From: Alphaproteobacteria bacterium UBA1908
GTDB taxonomy: Bacteria > Pseudomonadota > Alphaproteobacteria > Caedimonadales > UBA1908
DNA: 64,000 bases
Direction of reading: 5' to 3'
Assembly (NCBI GenBank): GCA_002337525.1
Contig: DDGG01000031.1
Location: 13,330 to 77,329, forward strand
Below are positions 1 to 8,428 of this stretch, one piece after another. Below the pieces are notes generated by a model. The model was given only the letters and a program-made list of their open reading frames with translations, was not told where the DNA came from and searched no databases. The stretch's first letter is position 1; every line of letters starts with the position of its first letter. A program made the position numbers and the translations under genes.

Positions 1-2
1 AT

Positions 3-1016
3 CTTGCTCATCCTGATCTTGTTTCTGTTGCTCCTTTATGGGAGGAAATAGAATACTATAATATAGCTGTTAATAAACTCACCTTGTTTGCACAAACAAC
101 CCAAGAAGAATCCTGGCTTAAAAAAGCAGCTACCCTATGGATTCCTCGCACTCAATTCCTTGTTTGGCAGCTTTATCAGTCAGGATGGCGCCATAAGAAT
201 ATTGCAGAAACTCTACCCCGTTTAAGACCTCTCCTGAGCCAGATTTCAGGAATACTACCCACAGAACAACTGCCCTCCCGTCTTGGTTTTGATGACTTTC
301 TAAAAGAATACTGGCAACATCGTTTAAAAAATAGCGCCGATCAGGGCACAGGGGATATCAGAACACAGGCAAAGGGGCTTTTTGATTCTCCCGAGGAAAA
401 GAGGCCCCTCCTTTTATCGCGATTGGGATCTTTTAGAGCCTTTATAAATCAACAGCTTTCAATCATACTAAAGTCAATCGACTCACTGAGGCAACAGACT
501 TTAGAACATGTTACTCAAGCGGCTTTTAATACCGAGGTCGAAAACATGAAACAAATCTGCCTCTCAACCCCTCTTATTTTAAGGGCAGGCCAAGATATTG
601 GGTCCTTAAACACAGATGCAGGAAACCCTGTCACAGAGGCTATTAAAACTTCCTCACAAGGACTTCTGACTTTTCACAAAGAATTCACCCGGTTTATTGA
701 AACGCATCCGGAGATTATAAAGTCGGTCAAGCCTGATCAAGTTTTTCTTCTCTTAGATCAAACTTTTAATTATCTACAAAACATCATAGTTCCCATGGCG
801 TTTTTCCTGGGCGATTCAATTATTGCCTCCTATAATCTTGAACAAGAAGAAAGAGAACCTCTTCAACATCTCTGGTTTACATCAGATGAGAATAGTCCAG
901 CTTTTAGAACTCTTGTGACTTTAGCTCAAAACAACATTCTTCAAGCTCTGACACTGCATCAACTTTTGTTAGAAAAAAAACTGGACCAGGTCATTCAAGA
1001 TCACAAAAGAAGATAA
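3..1016 (+). CDS. unrecognised protein, C-terminal part (5' end outside window)
   Basis: The reading frame is open from the first bases of the window to the TAA at 1014-1016, so this is the 3' part of a longer gene. A TTG at 84 could serve as a start, but the 27 codons before it are also open and protein-like (Leu-Ala-His-Pro-Asp onward), and no ribosome binding site precedes it. The visible 337 residues are mostly helical, with many Leu, Gln and Glu and no clear membrane segment, signal peptide or cysteine motif. A hydrophobic patch near the C-terminus (Ile-Ile-Val-Pro-Met-Ala-Phe-Phe-Leu) is too short to call a membrane helix. I do not recognise the family and assign no function. A strong hairpin terminator follows directly. 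Confidence 0.7.
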   Translation, partial: LAHPDLVSVAPLWEEIEYYNIAVNKLTLFAQTTQEESWLKKAATLWIPRTQFLVWQLYQSGWRHKNIAETLPRLRPLLSQISGILPTEQLPSRLGFDDFLKEYWQHRLKNSADQGTGDIRTQAKGLFDSPEEKRPLLLSRLGSFRAFINQQLSIILKSIDSLRQQTLEHVTQAAFNTEVENMKQICLSTPLILRAGQDIGSLNTDAGNPVTEAIKTSSQGLLTFHKEFTRFIETHPEIIKSVKPDQVFLLLDQTFNYLQNIIVPMAFFLGDSIIASYNLEQEEREPLQHLWFTSDENSPAFRTLVTLAQNNILQALTLHQLLLEKKLDQVIQDHKRR

Positions 1017-1047
1017 AAAAACTTAAAATCGACGGGGTTTTAGTGTT

Positions 1048-1086
1048 GATCACAAAACACCTGGTCGTTTGTGATCGCTTTTTTTT
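1048..1086 (+). terminator. rho-independent terminator after the first gene
   Basis: A perfect 9-bp stem, GATCACAAA (1048-1056) with TTTGTGATC (1068-1076), has an 11-base loop and is followed by GC and eight T at 1079-1086. The T run is on the plus strand, so it ends the upstream plus-strand gene. It overlaps the stop codon of the converging adenosyltransferase gene. Confidence 0.75.
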
Positions 1087-1666
1087 AAGACTCTGCTTTT
1101 CCCCCGGGCACCCACAGTACATCTGAATTTCCTCTGTCATTAAGAAAGCGCGCAAGAACAAACAGATAATCGGAAAGACGATTCAAATAGCGAACAATAG
1201 GGGGGCTGACTGCCGCCTCTCCTTCTTCTTCTCGCAGTGCACACACATCCCGTTCTGCCCGACGCACAACAGTACGTGCATGATGAAGATAAGCACTAAC
1301 AGGGTGCCCGCCAGGAAGTATGAACGATGTCAAGGGCTCCAGAGACTGATTCATCTCGTCCATCTGTTTTTCAAGAAAATCAGCCTGATCTTTTCGCAAT
1401 CGAAGGGGTGGAAAATCCTTGGGATCTTCCGGCAAACACAGATCTGCCCCTAAATCAAACAAATCATTTTGAAGTCGAGCCAGAGATCTATCAACTTCTT
1501 TGCTATCTTTGGTATAAAGGCGCACGATCCCCAAAAGAGCATTAGATTCATCAACAGATCCAATGGCACAGATACGCGCCGCATTTTTTGAAACTCTCTG
1601 ACCTGATCCCAGAGATGTCTTGCCCTTATCACCTCCGCCCGTATAGATACGTGTTAATTGTACCAT
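1085..1666 (-). CDS. pduO: PduO-type ATP:cob(I)alamin adenosyltransferase
   Basis: This 193-residue cytoplasmic enzyme transfers the 5'-deoxyadenosyl group of ATP to cob(I)alamin to make adenosylcobalamin. Family signatures are visible in order: the N-terminal ATP loop TGGGDKGKTSLG (residues 9-20), the VDESNA motif near residue 38, the RRAERD motif near residue 134 and the C-terminal YLNRLSDYLFVLAR stretch. Length matches the MMAB/PduO family. The ATG lies 3 bases after the stop of the HIG1-domain gene, so the two are co-transcribed; this pairing is, from memory, common in Alphaproteobacteria. No cobalamin synthesis genes are visible nearby, so the protein may serve salvage of imported cobalamin (inference). 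Confidence 0.9.
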   Translation of the reverse strand: MVQLTRIYTGGGDKGKTSLGSGQRVSKNAARICAIGSVDESNALLGIVRLYTKDSKEVDRSLARLQNDLFDLGADLCLPEDPKDFPPLRLRKDQADFLEKQMDEMNQSLEPLTSFILPGGHPVSAYLHHARTVVRRAERDVCALREEEGEAAVSPPIVRYLNRLSDYLFVLARFLNDRGNSDVLWVPGGKAES

Positions 1667-1669
1667 TGC

Positions 1670-1861
1670 TTACCGTCCAAAATAAAAAATAGCTGAAAAA
1701 AGAACTAAAGCTGCCCCCTGCAATAAAACACGATATCGCATTAACTTTGTACTTTGTTTACGATCTGATCGACCGCGTACCATATCCACAAGACCCCAGA
1801 CAAGAACGCCGCCTGTGGCAATCATTGCAATTATTGTTAAACAGGGTAAAAAAGTACTCAT
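1670..1861 (-). CDS. twin transmembrane HIG1-domain protein
   Basis: A 63-residue inner-membrane protein with two hydrophobic helices (about residues 5-26 and 45-61) joined by a short basic loop. The loop and second helix read SDRKQSTKLMRYRVLLQG, which matches the HIG1/hypoxia-induced domain signature (small residues, Met-Arg, Arg-Val-Leu-Leu-Gln-Gly). A good Shine-Dalgarno (AAGGAG) lies 7 bases before the ATG. It is first in a two-gene unit with the cobalamin adenosyltransferase. Bacterial HIG1 proteins are suspected to associate with respiratory complexes; no role is shown here. Confidence 0.8.
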   Translation of the reverse strand: MSTFLPCLTIIAMIATGGVLVWGLVDMVRGRSDRKQSTKLMRYRVLLQGAALVLFSAIFYFGR

Positions 1862-2093
1862 TGTCAGGCTCCTTTTTCGGAATCTTTAAAAAACAGGATA
1901 AAGTGTTTTAGCACACGTGATGCCATTTCTTTTAAAACAAAATACTGGTACAAATGAAAAGTACTTTATTTTCGCGTTAAAATCTCGCAGAATCTTCCTT
2001 GACTTGGATACTTGTGATCAGTTTTGTTAGTAAAGACTGATACAACTGCCTTAGGGAAAACGGAACAGGACACAGGAAAGCCCTCGCATTAAT

Positions 2094-4097
2094 ATGAACG
2101 ACTTATTTAAAAACAAACCCGCCCAAACTTCCAGCGATTATACAGCCAAGGATATTGAAGTTCTTGAAGGACTAGAGCCCGTCAGACACCGTCCCGGTAT
2201 GTATATTGGAGGAACAGATGAAGGTGCCCTTCATCATCTTGTTGCAGAAATTGTTGATAACGCCATGGATGAAGCCGTTGCAGGTCATGCAAGTCGTATC
2301 GAAGTTACCCTGGAGGCCGGAAATTACATCACGGTTAAGGATAACGGTCGCGGAATCCCTATTGACCCACATCCTAAATTTCCTGATAAATCGGCCCTTG
2401 AAGTTATTTTGACAACACTCCATTCCGGGGGAAAATTCTCTGGTAAGGTTTATGAAACATCAGGAGGGCTTCACGGTGTGGGACTTTCCGTTGTTAACGC
2501 CTTGTCGGATGACCTTGTCATCGAAGTTATGAATCAAAAACATTTGTGGCGACAGACCTATAAACAAGGCAATCCCTTAACACAATTGACAGACGAGGGT
2601 CCTCTTGCCAATCGCCGTGGAACCTCTATCCGTTTCCACCCTGATCCGGAAATTTTTGATAAAGGAACCCGTTTTCGCCCCGCACGTCTTTATGCCATGG
2701 TGCGATCGAAAGCTTATCTTTTTAAAGGCGTGGATATTCGCTGGGAATGTGATCCCAGTCTGATTTCTGACAAAGATACAACGCCGGCCTCTGATCGACT
2801 ACATTTCCCGGGAGGTCTTTCAGACTTTCTAACAGAAAAGTTGAAAGATATTGATCTTGTCATTCCTGATTTCTTCCGGGGTGAAGCATCTTTTGCCGAT
2901 GGATCTGGCCGTGTTGAGTGGGCTGTTGCGTGGCCAACATATGATGATGGCGAGTCACGCACCTACTGTAATACAGTCGTTACCCCTTTGGGAGGGACGC
3001 ACGAAAATGGTTTCAAAAGCGCTCTTACAAAAGGTTTACGCCAGTTTGGAGACCTTGTCAGCAATCGAAAAGCTGCCCAACTGACCTCGGATGACTGTCT
3101 GGGAGGTGCCTCCATTCTTCTGTCCACCTTTGTTCGCAATCCTCAATTCCAGGGTCAAACCAAGGAAAAACTTGTCAGCGCAGATGTTACGCGTCAGGTT
3201 GAAGCAGCCGTCAAAGACCATTTTGATCATTGGCTGAGCGAACGACGCGAGGACTCGGAGGCTCTCCTAACCTTTGTTATTGATCGTCTGGAGCATCGCC
3301 TTAAGCGTCGCCAGGCAAGAGAAGCAACACGCCAAAGTGTGACAAAACGCTTGAGACTTCCCGGTAAACTTGCCGATTGTATGAGTACAGATATTAATGA
3401 AACCGAGCTTTTTCTTGTGGAGGGAGACTCTGCCGGGGGATCAGCGAAACAGGCACGTGATCGCAAGCGTCAGGCCGTTCTTCCCCTGCGAGGAAAAATC
3501 CTTAATGTTGCCAGTGCCACTTCTGAAAAAGCCCTCGCAAATCAGGAAATATCGGATCTTGGCAAAGCTCTTGGGTGTGGGACGGGAATTAAGACCTGTG
3601 ATCCCAATGCCCTTAGATATGGTCGTATTATTATCATGACCGATGCGGACGTAGATGGTGCCCACATTGCAACCCTGCTGATGACTTTTTTCTTTCTGGA
3701 AATGCGCCCCATTCTTGAAAAGGGATTCATTTACCTGGCGGTTCCCCCTCTTTATCGTCTAACTCAGGGGACAAAGTCTTTTTATGCACGTGATGATGCT
3801 GATAAAGACCGTCTTCTTAAAACAAAATTAACAGGACGCGGTAAAATTGAAATTAGTCGTTTTAAAGGTTTGGGCGAAATGTCCTGGCATCAGCTAAAGG
3901 AAACCACAATGGACCCCAAAACACGAACCCTCCTTCAAGTAACGGTGCCGGATGACCTTGTGGGACTGAGTACCGAAGACCCGTCACTTGTCGTAAAAAT
4001 TGAAGAATTCATAGAGCATCTGATGGGGCGCAAACCGGAACATCGCTTTGCCTACATCCAAAACAATGCGCGCATTGCCCACGATCTGGATATTTAA
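2094..4097 (+). CDS. parE: DNA topoisomerase IV subunit B (ParE)
   Basis: ATPase subunit of topoisomerase IV, which unlinks daughter chromosomes together with ParC. The GHKL ATPase motifs are present: EIVDNAMDEA (around residue 52, with the catalytic Glu), DNGRGIP (83-89) and GGLHGVG (124-130). The Toprim domain shows EGDSAGGSAKQ (about residue 442), PLRGKILNV and the metal-binding TDADVDGAH (about 515). At 667 residues and without the long C-terminal insertion of many GyrB proteins it fits ParE better than GyrB. The start is the first ATG after a long intergenic leader. parC is not in the window. A long hairpin terminator follows. Confidence 0.92.
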   Translation: MNDLFKNKPAQTSSDYTAKDIEVLEGLEPVRHRPGMYIGGTDEGALHHLVAEIVDNAMDEAVAGHASRIEVTLEAGNYITVKDNGRGIPIDPHPKFPDKSALEVILTTLHSGGKFSGKVYETSGGLHGVGLSVVNALSDDLVIEVMNQKHLWRQTYKQGNPLTQLTDEGPLANRRGTSIRFHPDPEIFDKGTRFRPARLYAMVRSKAYLFKGVDIRWECDPSLISDKDTTPASDRLHFPGGLSDFLTEKLKDIDLVIPDFFRGEASFADGSGRVEWAVAWPTYDDGESRTYCNTVVTPLGGTHENGFKSALTKGLRQFGDLVSNRKAAQLTSDDCLGGASILLSTFVRNPQFQGQTKEKLVSADVTRQVEAAVKDHFDHWLSERREDSEALLTFVIDRLEHRLKRRQAREATRQSVTKRLRLPGKLADCMSTDINETELFLVEGDSAGGSAKQARDRKRQAVLPLRGKILNVASATSEKALANQEISDLGKALGCGTGIKTCDPNALRYGRIIIMTDADVDGAHIATLLMTFFFLEMRPILEKGFIYLAVPPLYRLTQGTKSFYARDDADKDRLLKTKLTGRGKIEISRFKGLGEMSWHQLKETTMDPKTRTLLQVTVPDDLVGLSTEDPSLVVKIEEFIEHLMGRKPEHRFAYIQNNARIAHDLDI

Positions 4098-4106
4098 AGA
4101 GGTTTT

Positions 4107-4160
4107 ACAACCCTTTCTAATGACTTAAAAATCATTAGAAAGGGTTGTTATATTATTATT
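4107..4160 (+). terminator. terminator after parE
   Basis: A perfect 17-bp inverted repeat: ACAACCCTTTCTAATGA at 4107-4123 pairs with 4132-4148 across an 8-base loop. It is followed by an AT-rich tract with six T at about 4155-4160. The stem could also stop transcription arriving from the other direction, although no T run lies on that side. Confidence 0.75.
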
Positions 4161-4162
4161 TT

Positions 4163-4516
4163 TTAACGATCGAGACTACCAATAATTTTAAGTTTCTTAT
4201 TATCTTTTGCAGCATAAAAGCATCTGTTGCTGGGCTGATCGAATTTATCCAGAACATATGTAATTCCGCCCCCTCTTCCAACAATTCCTGTCATTTCTGA
4301 AAGATAGGATGCAGCTGCCATAATGTTAACATAGGGACTGTGAAAAGTAAGGCCATCAACCTTTTTAACAGCTTGGCTATGAGGGTTTTTAAGATCAGAA
4401 AGCTCCCAACCGCCGTCAACAAAGCTTTTCGGACAAGGAGATTCTCCATTAGACGCCACAGCTTGTGTCGATGCGATCATTAAAACAGATAACCCTAAGA
4501 TTCTTAACGAATTCAT
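4163..4516 (-). CDS. small secreted protein of unknown family
   Basis: The 117-residue product starts with a clear Sec signal peptide (MNSLRILGLSVLMIASTQA, likely cut after Ala-Val-Ala near residue 22), leaving a mature protein of about 95 residues with only two cysteines (near residues 28 and 99), possibly one disulphide. A strong ribosome binding site (AGAGGAG) precedes the ATG. It stands alone, facing parE and upstream of the metal ABC operon but separated from it. I do not recognise the family. Exported periplasmic or secreted location is likely. Confidence 0.75.
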   Translation of the reverse strand: MNSLRILGLSVLMIASTQAVASNGESPCPKSFVDGGWELSDLKNPHSQAVKKVDGLTFHSPYVNIMAAASYLSEMTGIVGRGGGITYVLDKFDQPSNRCFYAAKDNKKLKIIGSLDR

Positions 4517-4632
4517 ATATTAACTCCTCTGTATAAGATTAATGTTCTTTAAATTAACTCAAAGAAGTTGAAAAAGGATTAATTACAACAGAAAAAGATC
4601 TAATCTCTATTATTCTTTCTCAAAAAAAAGGC

Positions 4633-5538
4633 CTATAACTCGTTCTTTTCCATCGCCTTGATAATCAGGTTTGTATTATGATGCATCATTTTGATATAGG
4701 TCGGGGCAGGCCCTGTTGGTTCGGAAAGAGAATCTGAATATAGGGTCCCCCCGATTTGAGCTCCGGTTTCTTCGGATAATTGCTGCATTACCTTTGTGTT
4801 GGAAACGTTCTCCACAAAAACAACTTTAATTTTCAAAGCTTTAATTTGATCCACAAGTTTTGCCACATCCCAGGCAGAAGCTTCTGCTTCTGTACTGATC
4901 CCCACCGGTGCCAAAACCTTGATCCCGTAGGCCTCGCCGTAATATCCAAAAGCATCATGAGCCGTAATAATTTCACGTTTTTCTTTTGGTACACAGCATA
5001 AAGTTTCCTGAATCCAGGCTTCTAAATCATCCAGTTTCTTAAGGTAGGCTTTGGTATTACTCTCATATATATCTTTGTGAGTCGGGTCCTGTTTAACCAA
5101 AGCATCTCTAATATTTTGTACATAAACCCTTGCATTCAGGACATTATTCCAGGCATGAGGGTCCACAACATTGTCTGCCCCTTCAAGATCAGGATCATAA
5201 ATCAGACGAGGTGTAATACCCTGAGTAGCAACCACCAAAGGCCCCTTATAATCAGCCCCTTCAACAAGACGCGACATCCATGTTTCAAAACCGAGCCCAT
5301 TAAAAAAAACAATGTCTGCCTCCAGGATTTTTTTACTGGTATCAGGAGTAGGTTCATAAACATGAGGGTCTTCATTGGGGTCTACAATACTATCAACCTG
5401 AACATGTTCTCCACCAACATTTTCAATAAAGTCCTTTAAAATAGTAAAGCTGGCCAATACTTTAACAGGCCTCGCTTCTGCGCTTATAAATGGTGAAAAG
5501 GAAAAAAGAAGGCCAATAAAAAAGATTATTTTATACAT
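4633..5538 (-). CDS. metal (Zn/Mn) ABC transporter substrate-binding protein
   Basis: Periplasmic solute-binding protein of the cluster A-I (ZnuA/TroA/MntC) family, 301 residues with an N-terminal signal peptide (residues 1-20). The ligand residues can be placed: His59 in DPHVYEP, His128 in DPHAW, His194 in TAHDAFGYYG and Asp269 in GGTLYSDSL. His at the third position, instead of the Glu found in PsaA/MntC-type manganese proteins, points to zinc or to mixed Zn/Mn use (inference). There is no His-rich loop like that of ZnuA. It is the last gene of an ATPase-permease-binding protein operon, with one base between it and the permease stop codon. Confidence 0.87.
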   Translation of the reverse strand: MYKIIFFIGLLFSFSPFISAEARPVKVLASFTILKDFIENVGGEHVQVDSIVDPNEDPHVYEPTPDTSKKILEADIVFFNGLGFETWMSRLVEGADYKGPLVVATQGITPRLIYDPDLEGADNVVDPHAWNNVLNARVYVQNIRDALVKQDPTHKDIYESNTKAYLKKLDDLEAWIQETLCCVPKEKREIITAHDAFGYYGEAYGIKVLAPVGISTEAEASAWDVAKLVDQIKALKIKVVFVENVSNTKVMQQLSEETGAQIGGTLYSDSLSEPTGPAPTYIKMMHHNTNLIIKAMEKNEL

Positions 5539-5539
5539 A

Positions 5540-6391
5540 CTAAGATGAAAAAAGTTTTTGTCTTAAACTACCGTAGGGTCCCACAAAAAGAGAAACAATG
5601 TAAAGGGCCCCCGACACTAAAATAATTGAAGGACCAGAAGGAAGAGTATAATGATATGAAATCAATAGGCCAAAATAGCCTGAAAAAAGAGCAACAAAAA
5701 AAGCCACACTAAAAAGGCCCCAGATTTCACGTGCCCAAAAACGGGCCGCAACAGCCGGTAACATCATCATTCCCAGAGCCATTAAAATACCCAAAGCCTG
5801 AAAGGCAGCGACCATATTCAAAACAACCAGCCCCATAAAAAGAACATGATAAAAACTACCATGACCGCCAATTGAACGCATAAATGTTGGGTCAAAACAC
5901 TCAAGGATCAGGGGACGATACACAATCGCCAGCACGAGAAGACTAATCGTTGTAATAGAAGCAACTAAAACAAGCGAAGCACCGTTAACCCCCAAAATTG
6001 TCCCGAAAAGAATATGTGTTAAATCAATATTACTGCCTTTTAATGAGATAATCACCGTCCCTGTAGAAAGTGCAATCAAATAAAAACCAACAAAGCTGGC
6101 ATCTTCCTGAAGCTGGGTATAACGTGTTACCATTGTTGCCAGAAACGCCACAATCAAACCCGCGACAATTCCCCCAAGCCCCATTACAGGTAAAGACAGG
6201 CCTGCAATCAAATAACCAACAGCAACCCCCGGCATAATAGAATGAGACAAGGCATCTCCCATCAGGCTCATGCGTCTTAAAACCAAAAGAACACCAACAG
6301 GGGCACATCCCATAGAAAGGGCGAAACAGGCAACAAGGGCCCGTTTCAGAAATAGATAGGATTCATAAGGCGCTACAAAATAATCATACAT
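5540..6391 (-). CDS. metal ABC transporter permease (ZnuB/MntB family)
   Basis: Integral inner-membrane protein of 283 residues with about eight hydrophobic helices. The sequence shows the family pattern near residue 43, MSLMGDALSHSIMPGVAVGYL, where the conserved DALSHS(x)PG motif lies at the first periplasmic-side loop of ABC-3 family permeases, and LGILMALGMMMLPAVAARF (about 203-221) in the C-terminal half. It forms the membrane channel for the ATPase encoded just upstream and the binding protein just downstream; only 3 bases separate it from the ATPase stop codon. Confidence 0.88.
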   Translation of the reverse strand: MYDYFVAPYESYLFLKRALVACFALSMGCAPVGVLLVLRRMSLMGDALSHSIMPGVAVGYLIAGLSLPVMGLGGIVAGLIVAFLATMVTRYTQLQEDASFVGFYLIALSTGTVIISLKGSNIDLTHILFGTILGVNGASLVLVASITTISLLVLAIVYRPLILECFDPTFMRSIGGHGSFYHVLFMGLVVLNMVAAFQALGILMALGMMMLPAVAARFWAREIWGLFSVAFFVALFSGYFGLLISYHYTLPSGPSIILVSGALYIVSLFVGPYGSLRQKLFSS

Positions 6392-6394
6392 GTG

Positions 6395-7204
6395 TTAGAC
6401 CTTTTGTTGTCCAGAAGAAACATTGAGTTCTACGTCCTGACACTCTCTATCACGAAAAAGCCGCTTGGCAAGTCGGAAGTTCTCAAGAGTCGCTACTTCA
6501 GATGTTTTTCCCCATGCAAGACACTTGTTAACCAATAGAAGAGTCTCGGGGAAAAATTCGCGCACTAAATCCATATCGTGGGAGACAACAACTATCGTAC
6601 GGCCCTGCTTTTGCCAACCCAGAATAATTTGAATCAAATCATCAATGGTATAGGAATCAACAGCCGCAAAGGGCTCATCAAGTAAAATTACAGGCGCTTG
6701 TTGCAAAGATAATCGTGCAAAAAGAACGCGCTGAAATTGTCCACCAGATAAAGTATGCAAAGAACGGTTAAAACAACGGGTCATCCCCACTTCTTTTAAA
6801 GCCCTTGCAATTCTTTTGTATGATCGAAGCCCAATTCGGCGAAAGAAGCCTTCCTGATAACAAAGACCCAGCCCGACAACATCACCGACCGTCAAAGGAA
6901 AAAGACGATCAATTTCAGATTGCTGAGGCAAATAAGCGATATCACGGTGGTTAAAGTGATCACAGATAATTTTACCCGACTCTGTAGGTACCAGGCCCAA
7001 AACAGCTTTTAAAAGAGTACTTTTGCCCCCTCCATTTGGCCCCACAACAGCTGTCAGGCTCCCGGGTTGAAATGATCCCGAGATATCCTGAAGAGCAACG
7101 CGACGGCGATAACTCACAGAAATCCGGTCAAGTGTTAAAGCCCCATGAGGACCAGGAATATTTGACTCTTTTAATAAAGAAGATTTTTTCTGAAAACCAG
7201 ACAT
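6395..7204 (-). CDS. metal ABC transporter ATP-binding protein
   Basis: Cytoplasmic ATPase of the Zn/Mn ABC importer, 269 residues. Walker A GPNGGGKS is at 55-62, the Q-loop at about 94 (YLPQQ), the signature LSGGQ at 152-156, Walker B VILLDEP at 172-178 and the switch His at 209 (VVSHD). An N-terminal extension of about 20 residues precedes the ABC domain. The ribosome binding site is poor, and the gene begins 7 bases after the stop of a candidate 30-codon peptide gene, so translation may depend on coupling to it (inference). Confidence 0.88.
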   Translation of the reverse strand: MSGFQKKSSLLKESNIPGPHGALTLDRISVSYRRRVALQDISGSFQPGSLTAVVGPNGGGKSTLLKAVLGLVPTESGKIICDHFNHRDIAYLPQQSEIDRLFPLTVGDVVGLGLCYQEGFFRRIGLRSYKRIARALKEVGMTRCFNRSLHTLSGGQFQRVLFARLSLQQAPVILLDEPFAAVDSYTIDDLIQIILGWQKQGRTIVVVSHDMDLVREFFPETLLLVNKCLAWGKTSEVATLENFRLAKRLFRDRECQDVELNVSSGQQKV

Positions 7205-7210
7205 AACTTT

Positions 7211-7303
7211 TTAGAGAACCCAGAAAACGGACAGCCATAACCCCGCAATCATAACAAGTGCGATCAACGTACGCTCAATCCAGCCCCAAAGCAGCGGTGA
7301 CAC
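7211..7303 (-). CDS. candidate 30-residue membrane peptide leading the metal ABC operon
   Basis: A short frame runs from GTG (7301-7303) to TAA (7211-7213). An AAGGA ribosome binding site sits 6 bases before the GTG, and the best promoter of the region lies 30 bases upstream. The predicted peptide starts VSPLLWGWIER and continues as one hydrophobic helix (TLIALVMIAGLWLSVFWV), so it would be a single-pass membrane microprotein rich in Trp. Its stop lies 7 bases before the ATPase start. It could be a small subunit of the transporter, a translational leader, or a degenerate remnant; I cannot tell which. No known family is recognised. Confidence 0.45.
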   Translation of the reverse strand: MSPLLWGWIERTLIALVMIAGLWLSVFWVL

Positions 7304-7333
7304 AAGAATTCCTTATAAAAAATAACATATTGA

Positions 7334-7362
7334 ATTATCATCTTTTAAAGAAAGCCTGTCAA
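7334..7362 (-). promoter_or_regulatory. sigma-70-type promoter for the metal ABC operon
   Basis: On the minus strand a perfect -35 TTGACA (7357-7362) and a -10 GATAAT (7334-7339) are 17 bases apart. The -10 overlaps an imperfect AT-rich dyad (AATAACAT...AATTATC, about 7321-7339) that could be an operator for a metal-responsive repressor, but the match to known Zur, Fur or MntR boxes is weak. Confidence 0.6.
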
Positions 7363-7429
7363 TTCATATGTCATTTATTTCCTTATAGAAAAGGCATTTA
7401 AGCTCTTTTCCAATTTAAAGACAATGCTG

Positions 7430-7909
7430 TCATTTATCTATTTGGAATTCATCAAAAGAAATAGAATCTTCCGTTAAAGTCAGATATTCACATCCAGAGC
7501 TATAGGGTAGTGAAAATAGAAGCTTGCTGCTCTCTGCAGCATTATAAAATTTAAATATATAGCCTTTCAGTGTCCCCTCGCAGGAACGGAAGTTGTATGT
7601 ATCACCTGTTTTCAAAGTAATATCAGTAACGTCTGTTCCCCTTGAAAGATGAAAATGGACAGGATAAGAACGCTGGTTTCTAAAAACTATTTTACAAGTT
7701 TCCTGAACAGTCTTTTCAGAGTCAAGCTTTAAAACAGCCTCGCCCCCCTCTTCTAACCCAAAGGAATCATCATCCTCTGAACCTTGTGTCAAAGCCAAAG
7801 CCACTCTGCAGAAATCTTCATCATCCCAGTTCTCAAACTCCGAATCAGACGCCATCACAGTTCCCGAGAGAAGCAAACAACATAATATTAATTGTCCCCA
7901 ATAAACCAT
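7430..7909 (-). CDS. secreted acidic protein of unknown family
   Basis: The start is placed at the ATG at 7907-7909 because it gives a clean signal peptide (MVYWGQLILCCLLLSGTVMA, cut before Ser-Asp-Ser) and has an AGGAGGAG about 11 bases upstream; an in-frame ATG 15 codons earlier would bury the signal. The mature part is about 140 residues, very acidic at its N-terminus (Glu/Asp-rich to residue 55), then beta-rich with the pattern of an Ig-like or jelly-roll fold. Four cysteines remain in the mature part, enough for two disulphides. Periplasmic or secreted location is expected. The family is not recognised. Confidence 0.7.
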   Translation of the reverse strand: MVYWGQLILCCLLLSGTVMASDSEFENWDDEDFCRVALALTQGSEDDDSFGLEEGGEAVLKLDSEKTVQETCKIVFRNQRSYPVHFHLSRGTDVTDITLKTGDTYNFRSCEGTLKGYIFKFYNAAESSKLLFSLPYSSGCEYLTLTEDSISFDEFQIDK

Positions 7910-8130
7910 CCTTCTATCAACTCCTCCTGTTAAAGTAATTTTAGCAAAGAACATTTATATTTTTTGCTCTATCAATATTCAATGATAATAAAGGTTTTAG
8001 CATACCTTTTTTTAATCAGCACCATCATAAGGTTTTCTATCTTTAAAAAGAAGCTTGAATTTTATCAACAGTGAGTGTTATTTTGTTTATAAATTTTTAA
8101 CAATTTAGGGCTCTTGAAGAGACAAAATAA

Positions 8131-8331
8131 ATGGATACTCAAGAGATTCTCCGGCAGCAACTTGACCGACTTGAACATGAACATCATGATCTGGATGCCA
8201 TGATTGAGAAAATGTTGCGGGATACAACTGTTAATCAGATCGCGGTTCAGCGTCTTAAAAAAAGGAAGCTGATGATTAAGGATCATATTTCCCAAATCCA
8301 CAGCAAAATCTTGCCGGACATTATTGCCTAG
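8131..8331 (+). CDS. DUF465 (YdcH-like) small helical protein
   Basis: The 66-residue product matches the DUF465 pattern: an N-terminal helix with LEHEHHDLDAMIEKM followed by VQRLKKRKLMIKDHISQI, the conserved LKKxKLxxKDxI signature. Such proteins are short cytoplasmic coiled-coil hairpins, abundant in Alphaproteobacteria, with no established role. An AGAG ribosome binding site precedes the ATG. A longer frame on the opposite strand (8065-8301) has no such pattern and was set aside. Confidence 0.8.
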   Translation: MDTQEILRQQLDRLEHEHHDLDAMIEKMLRDTTVNQIAVQRLKKRKLMIKDHISQIHSKILPDIIA

Positions 8332-8368
8332 CCCTTCATCCGTTTTTCAAAACGCCTCGGTAGAAGTC

Positions 8369-8397
8369 TTGACCTGCTTTTTCAATCTGTGTAGGAC
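8369..8397 (+). promoter_or_regulatory. possible promoter of the yejA-like gene
   Basis: TTGACC (8369-8374) and TAGGAC (8392-8397) are 17 bases apart, 31 bases before the start codon. The -35 is good and the -10 poor. Confidence 0.35.
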
Positions 8398-8428
8398 ATA
8401 AGACAATAGAAAATCCAAGGAGTAAAAA

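Noticed and set aside
7321..7339. Zur/Fur/MntR-like dyad at the metal ABC promoter
   Set aside because: Only one half-site resembles a known box; the symmetry is too poor to list as an operator.
8065..8301. 78-codon minus-strand frame opposite the DUF465 gene
   Set aside because: The plus-strand DUF465 pattern is clear and the opposite frame has no family signature or binding site.
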